Part shown: one piece after another, positions 1-12,528 of the stretch | Numbering within the stretch: position 1 is the stretch's first letter | Layout: the number at the start of each line of letters is the position of its first letter | From: Chamaelirium japonicum | Lineage: Eukaryota > Streptophyta > Magnoliopsida > Liliales > Melanthiaceae | Assembly: GCA_947650365.1 (NCBI GenBank) | Contig: OX393551.1 | Coordinates: forward strand, 88,944,697-89,008,696 | Direction of reading: 5' to 3' | DNA: 64,000 nt | Translations under genes and position numbers: made by a program | Notes under the pieces: generated by a model | What the model was told of the DNA's origin: nothing | Seen by the model: the letters and a program-made list of their open reading frames with translations, nothing else | Database searches by the model: none

Positions 1-449
1 CATCGCTCATAGGGAGTGACTGACATGATATCTTTTAACCTAAATACGTAGAGGGTATATTCTCTACACACTATAGAGGTACCTTAAGTCTAACTATTTA
101 TTCCATAAATAAAAGTCCTTAAAATACTAAGCACTACTAGTCTAGGGTACTCGCAAGGAACTACCATCATCCAAATGATTCGTCCATGCCCAAGGGACCA
201 CAAGGACCTCCTGAGTCAAATGCACTAACCGTGCAAGTCCAAGGTAACCAAGTCTACCCTTATACCACGTTACAAGCAATGTTATGAGTTGGACTTAACT
301 AGAATAACGTGTGGTCATTGCTTTCCCTAACTAGGGCTAACACCCGGATGACCTATAAAGACATCCTGAAAGGTCTAAATGATAGATAGAAACTAACCCT
401 AACCTTGGTAAACTTGGATAGGTATAGTAAGTTAGCTCAATATAAATTA

Positions 450-726
450 GAAAAACGAGCAGAGCTTTCGCCCCCATTCCAGCATATTGAAACGCTCTCC
501 GGCTCAAAGGTCATTCATTGGCTGTGGTCAGGCCACAACTATCCTTAGACCTGCAGGTGTCACACTCTTCAAAGAGAATGGGATAACGTCTTTTGATAGG
601 CCAAGGACTTGATTAAATACTTAGAGGAAAAACGGGCAAAGCTTTCGCCCCCTTTCCCGAATATTGATGCAGTTCCTGGCCCGAAGGTTGGTCATCGGCT
701 TTGGTCAAGCCGCACCTATCCTTAGA
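450..726. repeat. Two imperfect 100-bp direct repeats, 177 bp apart
   Basis: Both copies start 'gaaaaacg(a/g)gc(a/g)(g/a)agctttcgcccc' and end 'ctatccttag'. The copies are 450-549 and 627-726, with scattered substitutions. The 177-bp spacing is close to the CACTA satellite period further right, but the sequence is unrelated. Confidence 0.7.
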
Positions 727-949
727 ATCTATAGGGTTATCCTTAATGTTAGGTTAGAAGGTGGGTTCACCCGTCGCAAAGACGATTTGACCACATAATC
801 TAACGTTTACGAGTTCAACCCCTAATTCTCTCCCGAGCCCGAACAAATGGCCCGAACAGATGGCCCGAACAACCTATTTCATCATTCTAACTGGTCCCCT
901 ACTATATTGAGCCAATTGCGCACAACTCGGGCAAATAATACGTCTACTT

Positions 950-1085
950 TTATTTTTTATTTCCAAAATTAATTAATTAATTAATTAATAATTTAATTAA
1001 TCAATTATTTATTTATTTATTTATTTTATAAATAATTTACTTTACTAAATATTTATTTAAATGATATCATAATTAAATTATTTAA
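950..1085. repeat. AT-rich low-complexity block
   Basis: Runs of 'ttaa' (aattaattaattaatt) and 'attt' words make this stretch almost pure A/T. It separates the repeat pair from the rest and has no coding potential. Confidence 0.8.
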
Positions 1086-3430
1086 TTTTTTTTAATACGG
1101 GTCTTGTACGGGCAGAATACGTTATAATAGAAGATTTATACGGGCAGAATATGCGTATAAATACATCGTATAATACATATATTCATACCGTACTTATTAT
1201 AAACAAGTACAGATGAATTTTTTATAAAATTTTGGATCGAAAACCACCATTGTTATTGTTTTCATCTTCGAGCTCAAAAGCGCGAAGGAAAGCTTCGCTT
1301 TCTCGAAAATCCAACAATTCGGGGGTGCGATTCACACCAAATCGAATCCCACCAAACGTAAAAGTAGATCATAGCATCGTTACCAGAAATCCTAACAGGT
1401 TTTTCATAATTCACATCATAAATTTCAGATCAAAATCCTAAGGTTTCAAGGTTTTCGATTGCAAATTTTGAAAACCAGAAAAACACGACATGTTCTTCGG
1501 AAAATACGAGATTCAGGGATCAAATCAATCCCGAATCGAACTTAGTAAAACATGAGAGTGGGTGGAAACAAGTAGGGGAACATACTCATGGGCTCAATTT
1601 TAGGTTTTAAACATTCTAAGTGTGCCAAAACTCAAAACCTACTTGTATGTTTCCAAAACTACAAAAATACATGGATAAAACATGAAATTCATAGATGAAT
1701 TCACCTAAAACCGAATCTAAAACCTCATGGAAAACTATTCATACCCTTTATAGCTTACCTTTCTTGTTTTGGATGAATTTCCACAAGCTTTGGCCCACCA
1801 CTCATTCCCTTTTTCTTCTTTTCCTTCTTTTTCTTCACTTTTATTGAAAATCCGGACTAGTAAGCCTGAATTCAACTTCTTTTAGTGTTTTCAAGCTTTT
1901 CCATGGAACCTAAGGGTTCTAAGTGGCTGCCAAGGGTGATTGAAATTCATGGCTAATGAAGGGGAGAAGAACGGATATGGAATAAAGGGAAAATCAAGGG
2001 TTTTGTCCTCTTTGAAAAGGCCAAGCACATTTTCTCCTCAAAGTCTTTGTTAAGCACATAGGGGTGGAAATAATGTCATGTGAGTCCCAATTTGCCTCCA
2101 TCCAAGTTTGATTAGGTTTGGTTTAGGTTTAGTTAGGTAGTTAGGGTCTAAATCTTGCTAGATTTGGTTAGTTTTAGGTCCTAGTCAAACCTAGTTTAGT
2201 AACTAGTTAGGTTTAATTCCTAATAGGATTTTCTAATCCTCTCGTCATGATAAGAACATGGATGATGTCATGAGGGTCCCACATACTTTGTCACGGAGTA
2301 ACCTTTACGTTAGGTTAGTGTTAAGCACGATTAGGGCGAGTAAAACTCGATTTAGGGTTAACCGACCACCGGATTAGGCTTTAGCACTAAAAACCTAAAA
2401 AATTATGCATAATTATCAAAACATCCATTTTTTATTACATTTAGGTCCAAAAAAAGTTTTAGTAATTTTGCAAAAAAAGTCTATTTTTCAGAAATAACAA
2501 TTTTACCCTTCGTTTGTGAAAGGCGCCCGGTTTCTTTGTACGCGAGCCAAGATTCCAGACGAAGTGAAAACGTACCTAGGAAGAATGTTTCATATCCCCA
2601 AGGTGATGTTAAAGCACTCCCAGAAGACTCATCTGAGTTCCAGAGTTAGGGCCTAACAGCCCCGATAGGATAAAAAGTCTGTATTTTTCCGTGCTCAACC
2701 TCTATGCACCACCTCTCGGACTTAATCCTTGTGCACTTATATTCTCGTAAGCGCCACATGATAGTCCCGCACATGCCACACGACACTCCACTAACATTCC
2801 ACAAAAGAATAATGATATTTTTATATTATTTTATTACAGGGGAAAACAAAGTCTTTACACTAGTAATAAGAGGGACTAAAGATTCTCAGAGTATGGTAGA
2901 GAACATGGTTACGAGGAAGTAACATAAGTTTAGAATTACTAGATTTCAACTCGTGTCACACTTTGGATGGCTACGTGGGTTAATCGGATTAGGATTGACT
3001 AGCGAAATGTTCAGTATGTCACCAGAATAGTTAATCAGGGATCCGATTGGAGCTAGAGATCCTGAGCCCTGAAGGTTCTACCCTGTCGTTGCATATAGGA
3101 ATTATTCACCAACCCGATTGGACATAATAGATGTGAAGTAGCGTGATGGAGCATATGTCAGAAGCCTAATAACCTAATTTACATGTGATAAAGTACCATA
3201 GGGGTATTTTGGTAAATACTAAAATATGACTCAGAACATATTGAATGTAGATCTTAAAATGAGTGGAATAATTTCAGGAGCTCATAAGCCCTGACAGAAC
3301 TCGATTCCGACTAGCGCACCTCACTCTATCTCTCTGTCAGCGGTATCCCAACAAAGGGGCATTTTTGTCCAAAGTGTCATAAGAGATAAGGAAACCCTAA
3401 CCGCATGGCTTTATCTCTTCCTCTCTCATC

Positions 3431-4029
3431 CCTATAAGAGAAAATAAAGGAGAGAGGGGCCGACCCTAAGTGTGTGCAATCTCCCTCCCTCTCTAAGAAA
3501 TCTAAACCCCTTACCTCTCTCTCCCCTTTGTGGTTTCAACCAAGAAGAAGAGGAAGAAGAAAGAGTACGAAAGGAGGAAGGAGAAAGAGAAGGAAGAAGA
3601 TAGAAGAAGAGAAAAGAAGAGAAAAGAAGAGAAGAAGAGGTCTTTGAGGCACGCTATTGTCTTCGCTACGTATAATCCTCCATCGGCACATTGTTCTTGT
3701 ACTCAGAGATAGGACGCCGTGGGTTCCTCCCTTCGCAAAGGACAAGGTGCTATCCGATAGCATCCCTCTCAATTTACGTGTGGATCATCATCAATCATTA
3801 CTTCACTTTCCTCAGATCAAAAATCCGCAAGGTATGATGATTCTAAACACTTAACTAGATGCATGCATGTAGATCCTTCGTAGATCGTAGTATGCCTCTA
3901 GGGTGTCCGCACATTTGCTAGGTTCATAGATTTGCGTGTAGATTGTTTTGTGGAATAATTGTGATGAAACATACACTACTCGATCTTCGGATCTATAATT
4001 TTTCTTCCACTGTGACTCTGGTATAAGGA
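3431..4029 (+). promoter_or_regulatory. Possible retrotransposon LTR promoter/leader
   Basis: A TATA-like 'cctataagagaaaataaag' near 3430-3450 is followed by a CT-rich then purine-rich leader and a non-coding tail ending near copia fragment D. The arrangement resembles an LTR U3-R-U5, but no partner LTR is in the window and the ends are undefined. The lysine/glutamate-rich frame at 3530-3712 is a by-product of GA-rich sequence. Confidence 0.25.
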
Positions 4030-5203
4030 TTACAATCCAACATGTTGTGCCAAAGGAGCCGGTCCCAAAGATGCCCCCACATTGCACTCACCGTAGGTAG
4101 GTGACCGATGGGAGCAAGGAGAAGACGTGTAACGGAATCCAGAAGATAGGCTCGGATGGCCTGGTCGTGGTGCCACCATAAAAGAGAAACATCGACTGCA
4201 GTAATATCAGTACACCCTCTGCTATAGATGGCACTGCTGGTGACCACGGAGGAGGTGGAAGTAGCAGCCAGAGTTGGATCCTCACCGGTGATGTGACCCC
4301 AAAGGTCAAAACTAGAGAGGGCGGTCTTAAAGGTGAGTAACTAGTTGGCCTAGTCACTTACCAATGTCAACTAGAAGGGGACGACCTTCACGGGCAAAGA
4401 GATTATGGCGACAAACAAAACGACGAAGAACAAGATCAAGGCAAAGAGAACCAGAGGGAAGTTGAGTCGTAGGTAGGATGGAGCGATTGGGATACAAGGC
4501 TAAGGAAAAGATAGGGCGGCGGGAGAGGATGGGACTGCAAGTGGCTGAGGCTGAGGGGAGGAGGTAGGGGGCTAATAGTGAAGGGGCTGAGGTAGCTAGG
4601 GTGGCTATGGGTCGCTAAGGCTGAAAGAGGAGGTAGGGGGCTGAGGCTGAGGGGGGAGGCAGGGGGATGAGGGTGGTTGAGACTGATAATGACTGAGGGT
4701 GGGTGAGGTGAAGGGTGGCTTAGGTTGAGGGGGGGTGTAGAGGGTTGAGGGTGCTACGATCAAGGTGATGCAGGGGTAGGGGGACTGTGATCGATCGGAG
4801 TGAGGCAGTGGGCTGCGATCAGTGATGCAATGTGATCAAGAGGCAAAAGGCTACGATTGGATGATGCAGAGGGATCGAGAGACAGGGGGGCTATGATCGG
4901 GAGGCAGGGGGCAGGGGCTGTCGTGGAAGGAGGGAGGATCGAAAGGTAGGGACAATCTTGAGTCAGGGGGCTGGGGTCTGCGATCAAGATAATATGAATG
5001 GATCAGGAGGCATAGGGCGGGGGCGGGGGGGGGGGGGGGGGGGGGGGGTGCTGTCGCAAGAGATCGCTGAGAGGGGACTATCAAAGTTGGTGTGAGCGTC
5101 ACCGATGTTGGGGAGGACTTCAATGTCAGGGAGGCCTCGCCATAGTGCGCTGGGAGCTATCACCACGAGTCATCATCATAGAGAGCCTAGGGCTTTGATA
5201 CCA
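4030..5203 (-). pseudogene. Copia fragment D: gag remnant and proline-rich leader
   Basis: Read on the minus strand this is the 5' part of a copia element of the same family as A, B and C. Frames at 3993-4247 and 4088-4357 match the gag of element C: residues 'DQAIRAYLLD' and the 'LLAPIGHLPT' stretch align with 'DQAIRAYLLD' and 'LLTPIGLLPT' of C (about 52490-52565). Upstream (4450-5050) is the C-rich leader, seen as G-runs on the plus strand, including about 20 consecutive G at 5028-5048. The primer-binding site (RC TGGTATCAAAGC, 5192-5203) touches the LTR that begins at 5204. Protease, integrase and reverse transcriptase are absent, so the element is truncated after gag. The frames are broken. 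Confidence 0.8.
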
Positions 5204-5330
5204 TGTTAGAAGGGGAGAGCTAGGGTTTTGGGGAGAATCGAATGATTCTCATTAGGTGGACAAGCTCAAATATACACAAGAAAGGCCTCAATGTGAGGCT
5301 CATTTATGGAGACACTATACAGTAATCCAA
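5204..5330 (-). repeat. 5' LTR remnant of copia fragment D
   Basis: It begins TGTTAGAAGG directly beside the primer-binding site and shares the words 'gctaggg', 'gagaat' and 'ttctcatt' with the LTRs of element C read on the same strand. The distal end is not clear because similarity fades after about 5260; the end given is an estimate. Confidence 0.5.
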
Positions 5331-6571
5331 CTGTATATATATCGTTTAAAACTTGTACCTTCTTTGGCTCCTCGGATTCTAGTGGATTTGATCATGTGGT
5401 TTTCTTATAAGGGTTTCCACATAAATCTATATGTCTATGTGTGGTTTTGCTTTGTATTTTAGATTTTTCTTATTTATTCTTTATTGCTTCTATTGCTTGA
5501 GATTTGCGGTTGTGTTCCATGATTGATCCGTTCGAGGGTTGATTGTGATCCAAATCTCTTCACCCCCCACCACTACCCCAACAATCTAAGTATTCGAGGG
5601 AAGTCGTTGTCACAAACAATGACTTCATCGCTTAATGCCTCTCATCAACAATTGCTTCCTTAATTGTTTAAGATAATAAAAAGGATAAATCCTCTGACTC
5701 GAACATCAAGTTCACCCGTCTCGTCATCGCCAGACCAAAATAGCTATAGACCCACAAATAGTTTTGGCAGAACTGTATCTTACTATTTTTTTTATTATTA
5801 TTATTTTGGTTACCCGGAGGAGGGCTCACCATAGGACCCCAAAGACGCTATAGCCCGATGCAAAGCAACAGTAAGACCGCCACACCAGTGAAGGCTACAA
5901 CAACACTGGCACATCAACGGAAGGCAAGGAGCACAAATCCCCTAAACAAAGAAACAAAAAAAAACAACAAAGAAAATAAACCCACATGCCCTCAACACAC
6001 AAAAAGAAGCCACCACAGGCTCAAAGGAAAAACAACATCAGCATCGCGGCTACAAGGTTGATGGACCGCAAGAGCACCCCTGATCCATCGCTGAGCCACA
6101 GCCGCCGCAACAAGCAGAGTTGCTCCACCTAACATAGGAGTGGACCTCGAGACCTATAGGAGCTGGGAAACCACCACACCAGGCGAGCTGGGGTCTAGAT
6201 GAACCACACCGGCTGCACGAATTGGGATCTGTCGCCCCGAGCCTAGTGTGGTCTCCGAACTGAGTAAAAGGGTTCTATGCGACCCATGGGAGAGACAAAC
6301 ACCAAAATCCGTCGATACCAAAGCCGTCCGAGATGGCCGAGGGCAAGCTATACACACTAAAACACTACATGGGTGAGGGGGAGAGAGGAGCACCAAAATC
6401 TACATAGGGAAGGGAAGAGAACCCAAAATTCAACCCCTGAGGAAGAAGATCCACCAAAATCCCGGCCTCCCCAATGCTACCGGTGGCGACTGAGGAGGCC
6501 AAGATGGAGATCACTAAATCCCTACACCAGGGGAAAAGAGGAAAGGATTTGGTCCTGCGATTTATTTATTA
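5331..6571. other. Non-coding spacer left of the nested element cluster
   Basis: No recognisable gene. A T-rich run with 'attattatt' (about 5783-5805) is followed by 'ggttacccggaggagggctcacc' style sequence and an A-rich part (about 5940-5985), which could be the degenerate 3' tail of a retroposon on the minus strand. Short frames such as 6154-6396 (minus) show no family resemblance. Confidence 0.4.
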
Positions 6572-6576
6572 ATAAC

Positions 6577-6716
6577 TGTTAATATACAGAGATGGATAGG
6601 GTTTTATATATAGTCAGGTCGGGTTCATGTGCTATTGATGTACATATATATTGGGCATTAGTCCCTTAATAAAGATTATTCCATTCTCTCCAAACCCTAG
6701 CCATCATCTCTTAACA
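6577..6716 (+). repeat. Element A 5' LTR (140 bp)
   Basis: Starts TGTTAATATACAG and ends TCTTAACA. It contains 'tcaataaag'-like sequence that could act as a polyadenylation or R-region signal. Exact ends come from the paired LTR, the target duplication and the adjacent primer site. Confidence 0.95.
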
Positions 6717-6728
6717 TGGTATCAGAGC
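6717..6728 (+). other. Element A primer-binding site (tRNA-iMet)
   Basis: TGGTATCAGAGC is complementary to the 3' end of initiator tRNA-Met, the usual primer of plant copia elements, and directly follows the LTR. Confidence 0.95.
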
Positions 6729-7936
6729 TCTAGGGTTCTCTCACTTACCGACGGTGACAACGACGATGACGGTAGGCATCTACGGATCCGATCTCCTTCC
6801 TTCGGTCCCTACGGTCTCCCCTTGCTCCCTCTGGCCTACCAAAACACCACCCCCCTCCCTTTGGCCTCCCGCAGCACCCTATCCTCCCCCCCGGTATCTC
6901 ACGGTGCCCCCTTTGCCCATTCCGGCCTCCCGCAGCCCCCCTGTCCCTTTCGGCGTCCCGCAACCCCCCTGCAGCCCCTTCCGCCCCCCATGCAGCCCCT
7001 CCGACCCCCCCCCCCCAAACCCCCCCCCCCCCCCCCCCCCCCCCCGCCACCCCCTGCCAGCCCTACAACCTCACTCAGCCCCCTTTGTCACCCCTTGCAG
7101 GCCCTCCACCCCCTCTTGTACCCCGTGAAGCCCTTCCGACCCCCCCCCCCCACCCCACCCCTACAGCCTCACGCAGCTCCTTTCGCCACCCCTGTAGCCC
7201 CTCCCCCCCCCCCCTCCCCGCCCCATCCTGCCCCCCCTGCCGCCCTACATCGCCCCACCGCTCCTCCCCTGGTCCTCCTCCTCCCACCACAGCCCCCCCT
7301 TCCTTCGGCCTTCTTCCTCCACCGCAGCCCCCCTTGACCTCCTCTCCACCGCAGTCCCCCCTGTGTCGGCTTCTCCCCTAACCTCCTCCTCCCGCCACAG
7401 CCCCTCTGGCCTTCTCCTCCATCGCAGGCCTATCTCCTCTGTACTAAACTGCACAGGACCTCCCTTGTGCCGGCTCACACCCGTACTTCAGGGGATGGCT
7501 TCCTACAGTATCTCTCGGGTCTCGTACTGTCTACACATAGTAGTTTATCATCGAGTCCCTCCATCTCCTCATTTTAATGGTATTCTTGGGCCACGTCCCT
7601 CTACCATATCAGTCGACTGTGGACATCGTCAAGGTCCCCTTCGCCATGATGGCAGGACTGCTGCTGCCGCTGATCTTAATACTTTAGCACTGCCTATAAC
7701 CACTCCTGCTCAGTCTCGGTCTTACTCTGACAACCTCCAGCTCTTTGAGGAGCTACTGTTTTGATACCTCGCCTCCACCAGCTCTTCGACAGATCACAGT
7801 CTATCTGCCACTCCGGGTACTACTGCTCTATGGATCTTCGACTCGGGTGCCTCCTGCCACTTTACCTCCGATCCTTCTGTACTCACAAACTGTAACCCTG
7901 CTCCCACCTACATTGGGATCCACACTGCTGATGGGA
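6729..7936 (+). pseudogene. Element A leader, gag remnant and protease start
   Basis: The first 750 bases are a C-rich leader whose frame (6651-7337) encodes mostly proline, with homopolymer C runs near 7005-7045. No retroviral-type zinc knuckle or conserved gag core is seen; a segment at about 7490-7690 resembles element B but not C. Near 7831 the translation reaches 'WIFDSGASCHFTSDP', the aspartic protease active-site region (DSGA, intact). Element N interrupts the protease after 'IGIHTADG' at 7936 and the reading resumes at 29197. Several frame changes exist upstream of the protease. Confidence 0.8.
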
Positions 7937-10253
7937 TGTTGGATATAAATCCATGGCAGAGGCCCGCAGCGGAAGCAAAGAATAAGTTCGAGGGCCGTAG
8001 GCGGTGTGCGTTATATATCAAAATTTTTATCGAAGCGGTCTACATATGCGTGTATGAATCTAGCATGGCAACTACGCGAACCCCTAACGACGATCTAACG
8101 TAAAAGAACAATCTAGCATGTATGCATGTTCTATCTATGCTAGATCTACATGTTAGAGATCATACCTGCGTGCGGATTCTTTCACCGCGACAAGTTTCTT
8201 CTTTGTCGATGGAGACGGGCTCGGATCTGCTCGATATAGCTTTGGTGCGACAGCTATAACTTTCTGTTCCAAACTCCGATTGGGCTGAAATTTATACTAC
8301 AGGTAGCCAACTTTGATAGGAAACTTTTGCAACAAGTTTCACCTCGTTTGGACTTCTGTATCTCCCGGAATCAAAGAAACAACACTGATTTTCTGTAAAG
8401 ATTCTGGACAGCAAAAGGTTGCGGGAGATGCCTTCTAGTTCACCCGATCTCACACGATGCACGGCACCTCGTCGATGGATCTCTGAGTGCCTCCATATGA
8501 TGAGCCTTCTCCTTTTACGAAACACCACGCGAGAAAGACGAGTAGCCATCTAATGGCGCAAGCGAGGGGAGAGACGAGAAAGGAGATGAGAAGAGAGATA
8601 GGGAAAGATGAAGGAAAGGGGGGGTCGGTTTTTCATCACACATGGCCGGCCCCATATAGTCCCTTATATAGGGCCGGCCTACCCCCTTGGATAAGGATCC
8701 AAGGGGATAATGACCTCCCATAATTATCTCTCCATTATCACCCTTTTATCTCTCCATCTCTTTATCCGTTTTCTCACTTTTTAGGGCTTGTTTTGACCAA
8801 TTCAAAACCCCTATGTTTATCCCTATGGTCGGCCCTATCATTGGGGATTCTCATCCCCATAATATAGGGTCTGGACTTGCATGGGTCTCCCACAGCTACG
8901 GTCGGCCACTAGTGAGGCTTGGCAGTGCGTGTTTTACCAAAACGCCCTTATGCCTCAAATTGACCATTTCTAGTGTGCGAGACTTAGCGATTCTTCCTTA
9001 AGTGATCTTGACAAGTTACTTTACTATTAACTGAGGTCACCGGAGGGTGCCCCTAGTAAAGTCAACCAGTCAACTCGCAACATGTCCCGGTGCCTCGCAC
9101 CCATGTAGCAAAGTTCACTTATGGCGAGGGACAACTACACACGTCTCTGTACTAACCTAGGGTTTCCCCTTAGTGCACACACGTAGTTACGCATCTACGG
9201 TGCACTAGTGCAAACACACTCACAGAGCGCAGGCTTGAACTTCTCGCTTCTTCTTAGTGCATCCTGTGTTTCGAGGAGATGGTATAAGAACCATACATAA
9301 TATCGATAAGGTGGAACCTTCAGGGACCAGGGTTCATGGCTTCCAATTTAGACTTGATCGACACACTACCCGAGTGTACCATCGATCCTCTGAGCCCGAG
9401 TTAACCTACGTAGCCACCCAGAGTGCGACGCAGACTACACTCCAATTCTTTTGGACTTACTATATTCTCCCTCATACCCCTGCTCTCCGCTTAGTATGGT
9501 AAACTTGATGTCCCTCCATCTGGTGCCATGATGCAACTCGAGTGGTGGAGAATACCGTCAGACTCGAGTGCTCATATGACTTGGTTCCTTCCAGGTTGAC
9601 CACATACATCGTACCTCCGATTACTCTTTCAAGCAACCGGATCCGTCACCAGTCTAACTGATGACTACCTAGTTAGGGTTTAATACGACGTAGGTCAAAC
9701 CAAGGAACGCACCTCCCGTTAGGGGTGTGAATAGCCTGCAGGAGTAACATGCTGATGTAACGCCAGCCGGGTAACCCAGTACACCGTGGTTTTGGATCAC
9801 TACATCCAGATCCTCACACATTAGTGCGCCATAGCACCACACAACTGGTTAGTCCAGCAGACATGGTTCCTCAGGGTTTAGGACCATTTTACCCTAAGCA
9901 GAAACACGGTTTAGTGCACCGGTGTCTGCTCACCGATCTGTGCACCGTGTTGGTTTCGTTCGGCCACAAACACTGTGCCTGGTAATGACCGTGGTGGAGC
10001 TACCCATGCTCTGTCATCCCAACAGCTTATCCTGATAGGGAGACCAACCCTAATCAGAGCTGCGAACTTATTTAGGTTACATGGGACCAGTCCCTTGAGT
10101 CTCCTACTCAAGTGGATTACCATGTAGCCATGACTCTTTGTTCTGTAATCAGAACACGTACTAAGGTACGTACCAATATGCATTCCTATACTATCAACCA
10201 CATATAGCTAAACTATAGATTTTTACTAGCTGTAGACCTCACCAATTCTAACA
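7937..10253 (-). repeat. Element N LTR, left copy (3' LTR, 2317 bp)
   Basis: On the plus strand it starts TGTTGGATATAAAT and ends CAATTCTAACA. It matches 26888-29191 along its whole length with scattered substitutions and small indels. It contains a near-palindromic 'ggccggcc...ggccggcc' stretch (about 8641-8680) around 'ccatatagtcccttatatagg'. Small frames in both copies are not genes. Confidence 0.93.
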
Positions 10254-10255
10254 AT

Positions 10256-10304
10256 CTCCCACTAGGTCTTTTTTTTTTTTTTGGAAATTACTCCCACTAG
10301 GTCT
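10256..10304 (-). repeat. 21-bp T-tract insertion flanked by a 14-bp duplication
   Basis: The 14-mer 'ctcccactaggtct' occurs at 10256-10269 and again at 10291-10304. Between them lie 13 T and 'ggaaatta'. On the minus strand this is a short 3' fragment ending in poly-A between target duplications, the signature of an extremely truncated LINE-type insertion. It sits in the purine tract of element N. A simple slippage duplication is the alternative. Confidence 0.55.
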
Positions 10305-11038
10305 AACGAGGAATAACGGTGTTGAGCTCTGTAGCTTCTACATGCTGCCCAAAAGCCTTTGCAGGAATTCCCTAAAGGAATTGGCAACATTGTCTGTAGA
10401 TTCCACCTCAGTACCGCTACTTGCATTTCCTCCTATAACTATCAGATCAAGTGGAGTTTGTACTTGATGGGTTTCCCATCATGGTGGTGCCTAGTCTCCT
10501 TGGACCTTGCTTACCGCTCTTATATTTGCAACAACAGATAACTGAGCCTCTGGTACGCGTCCTAAGTTCTCTAAGAACTTCCTAAGCCTTACCACCTTAT
10601 ATACTACCTTGCACGCAACAATGTGCTAAGCCTCTGTGGTAGAGTCTATGATGCACTCTTGTTTCACACTCTACCAACTACCGCTTCTAATCCCAAGATA
10701 AAAATAATCCCTGAAATCGATTCTCTGGAACACACATCTGACTCCAAAGTCAGACTATGTATGTCTAATCGATATCAGGACCTGTGAAGTATAAGCTAAC
10801 TCACAATCCTTACTTAATGAGGATTTCTGAGTATACCCTTCATATCGGTCCAGAGATCTGGACCTGGGTTCGACTGAAACAGACCCATCTTCTTGCTGCG
10901 CAATAGATATCTAGCCTCGTAAACCGAATCTGGCTAGAATCTTATCTTTATACGTAGCCTGTGACAGTAAGAGAATCTTGCTCTGGTAATCTCGAGTTAC
11001 CTTGATTCCCAGAGTATAACTTGCCTCACTAGGGTCTT

Positions 11039-11330
11039 TCACATCGAATTGTAATGACTATAAACCTTTACTGTAAGCAATATTCTTACATCATTTTCAA
11101 TCAGTAGAATATCGTTAATGTAAAGTACTAAATACACCCTTGTAGTTATTTCACCTTTCTTGTACCCACTTGGTTTATTATCATTCTGATCAAATCCGTG
11201 TGAGCGGATTCTCTTGATCAAAATAGACATTCCATCCTGGATGCTTGCATCAGTCCATAAATGGACCATTGCTACTTGCATTCCAAATCTTCCTAACCTA
11301 CTGACACAAAGCTTGGGGCTACTCATCCAT
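11039..11330 (-). pseudogene. Element N reverse transcriptase fragment
   Basis: The minus frame carries 'YINDILLIEND', which corresponds to the copia catalytic block usually read as Y-V-D-D-(M/I)-L-(L/I)-x-G-(N/D). The second position of the aspartate pair is altered (YIND), so the catalytic motif is damaged. The preceding 'LGRFGMQVAMVH' part is scrambled by frame changes. Only about 95 residues of continuous frame remain of a domain usually near 240. Confidence 0.65.
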
Positions 11331-11639
11331 ATGTCCTTTCTAAATTCCCGTTAGGGAATAACTGTCTTGATATCCATCAACCAGATCTCCCAACTATAAT
11401 GGGCTGCGATGGATTAAGAGGATCCGTTATAGACTTAGGCATAGCTACCAGTGAGATGGTTTTGACATAGTCAATCCCTTCTCCTTTGGCAACTAATCTA
11501 GCTACTTAAGTCTTAATCGGGTGCTCTTCTTATACACCTTCTACACCCTGAAGGGTGATAGTGCTATAAGTGTCAAGACTGTTCCAAGGGACATTGATGC
11601 AAATTTGCCTCCATGGTCTTTTGTCAGTTAGAGCTGTCG

Positions 11640-11903
11640 GAAGCTCCCACTACTTCCTCGTAGCTCTAGGGATCAACCTCCTGAAACTCTAGATTAACTA
11701 TCGAAGTTTCTCCATAGTATCTTTCAGGAGCTCTGATGGTCCCACAACGATGAGGTCGTGGTGATACAAAGGAAGCTCCCACTACTTCTTTGTAGCTCTA
11801 GGGATCATCCTCCTGAAACTATGGATTAACTATCGAATTTCTCTATAGTATTTTTCAGGAGCTCTGATGGTCCCACAACGATGAGGTGGTGGTGGTACAA
11901 AAG
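11640..11903. repeat. 132-bp tandem duplication inside element N
   Basis: Two adjacent copies start 'gaagctcccactacttc' at 11640 and 11772; both contain 'tttcaggagctctgatggtc' and end near 'gatgaggt(c/g)gtggt'. Roughly ten substitutions separate them, so the duplication is not recent. Confidence 0.8.
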
Positions 11904-12303
11904 TGAATTATTTCTACAGTGTCTAGTATACTAGTTTCCGTATCATCTACTTCCACTATGTTTTCAGATGCGCACTCTCTACCAGTACCCAGTAGTTCAC
12001 CCAGAACTACCTTACTGATAAACTTATGGTCTATAATATAATCTTGGTCTAGGTAGATGGTATTCGTAGAAACGATTACCTTCCAAACCTCAAGACCATA
12101 GAATAGTCCACCTTATACCTCACTAGGGTAACCTATAAACAGATATACCTGGAACTACATCTCCATCTCATCCCTCTTGTCCTTTTGCACAAGTGCAGGA
12201 CAACCCTATATCTCGAGACATTATAGTGTCAGCTTTCGCTTAGACCATAGCTCTCTATAGGTCTGAGGCACTGATCTAGATGAGAGATAGTTTCAGATAT
12301 AAG

Positions 12304-12528
12304 CTACTGTTTTAAGGTACAACCCCACCAAAGGTGGGTAGTACACTTGGCAATATTCATCATACTACGGACCATGTCTAACAGGGTCTGATTCCTTCTC
12401 TCGGAGACTTTATTCTGACGTGCTATCCTTGGAGCATTTAACTGGGAGATAATCCCTTGCTCCTTCAGGATCCTATGGAACCCATCCGATAAAGTCTCGT
12501 TCCTTCGATTAAATCGAAGAGACTCCAA
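12304..12528 (-). pseudogene. Element N integrase fragment
   Basis: Residues about 40-62 of this 74-residue frame read 'NKVSERRNQTLLDMVRSMMN', matching the block around the catalytic glutamate of copia integrase (usual form N-G-V-(S/A)-E-R-(R/K)-N-R-T-L-L-D-M-V-R-S-M). The glutamate is retained; the usual N-G-V has become N-K-V. The CACTA element begins about 420 bases to the right and separates this piece from the gag side. Confidence 0.85.

Larger units (their letters stand above)
1..3430. other. Unresolved non-coding region, probably old repeats
   Basis: No open frame here resembles a known protein; the longest are under 75 codons. The stretch holds a pair of imperfect 100-bp repeats (450-549 and 627-726), a short tandem motif built on 'ggcccgaaca' (about 838-880), and an AT-rich block (about 950-1085). 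The style, with long non-coding sequence and dispersed short repeats, resembles the LTR or untranslated part of a large retrotransposon, but neither LTR ends nor a primer-binding site were found, so this is only a suspicion. Confidence 0.4.

Noticed and set aside
6651-7381. Proline-rich open frames as an extensin or formin gene
   Set aside because: They begin in an LTR and follow a retrotransposon primer site. The same leader occurs in the related copies.
8641-8680. GGCCGGCC near-palindrome as a regulatory hairpin
   Set aside because: It lies inside the element N LTR and is altered in the right copy ('ggggcggcc'), so no conserved function is supported.
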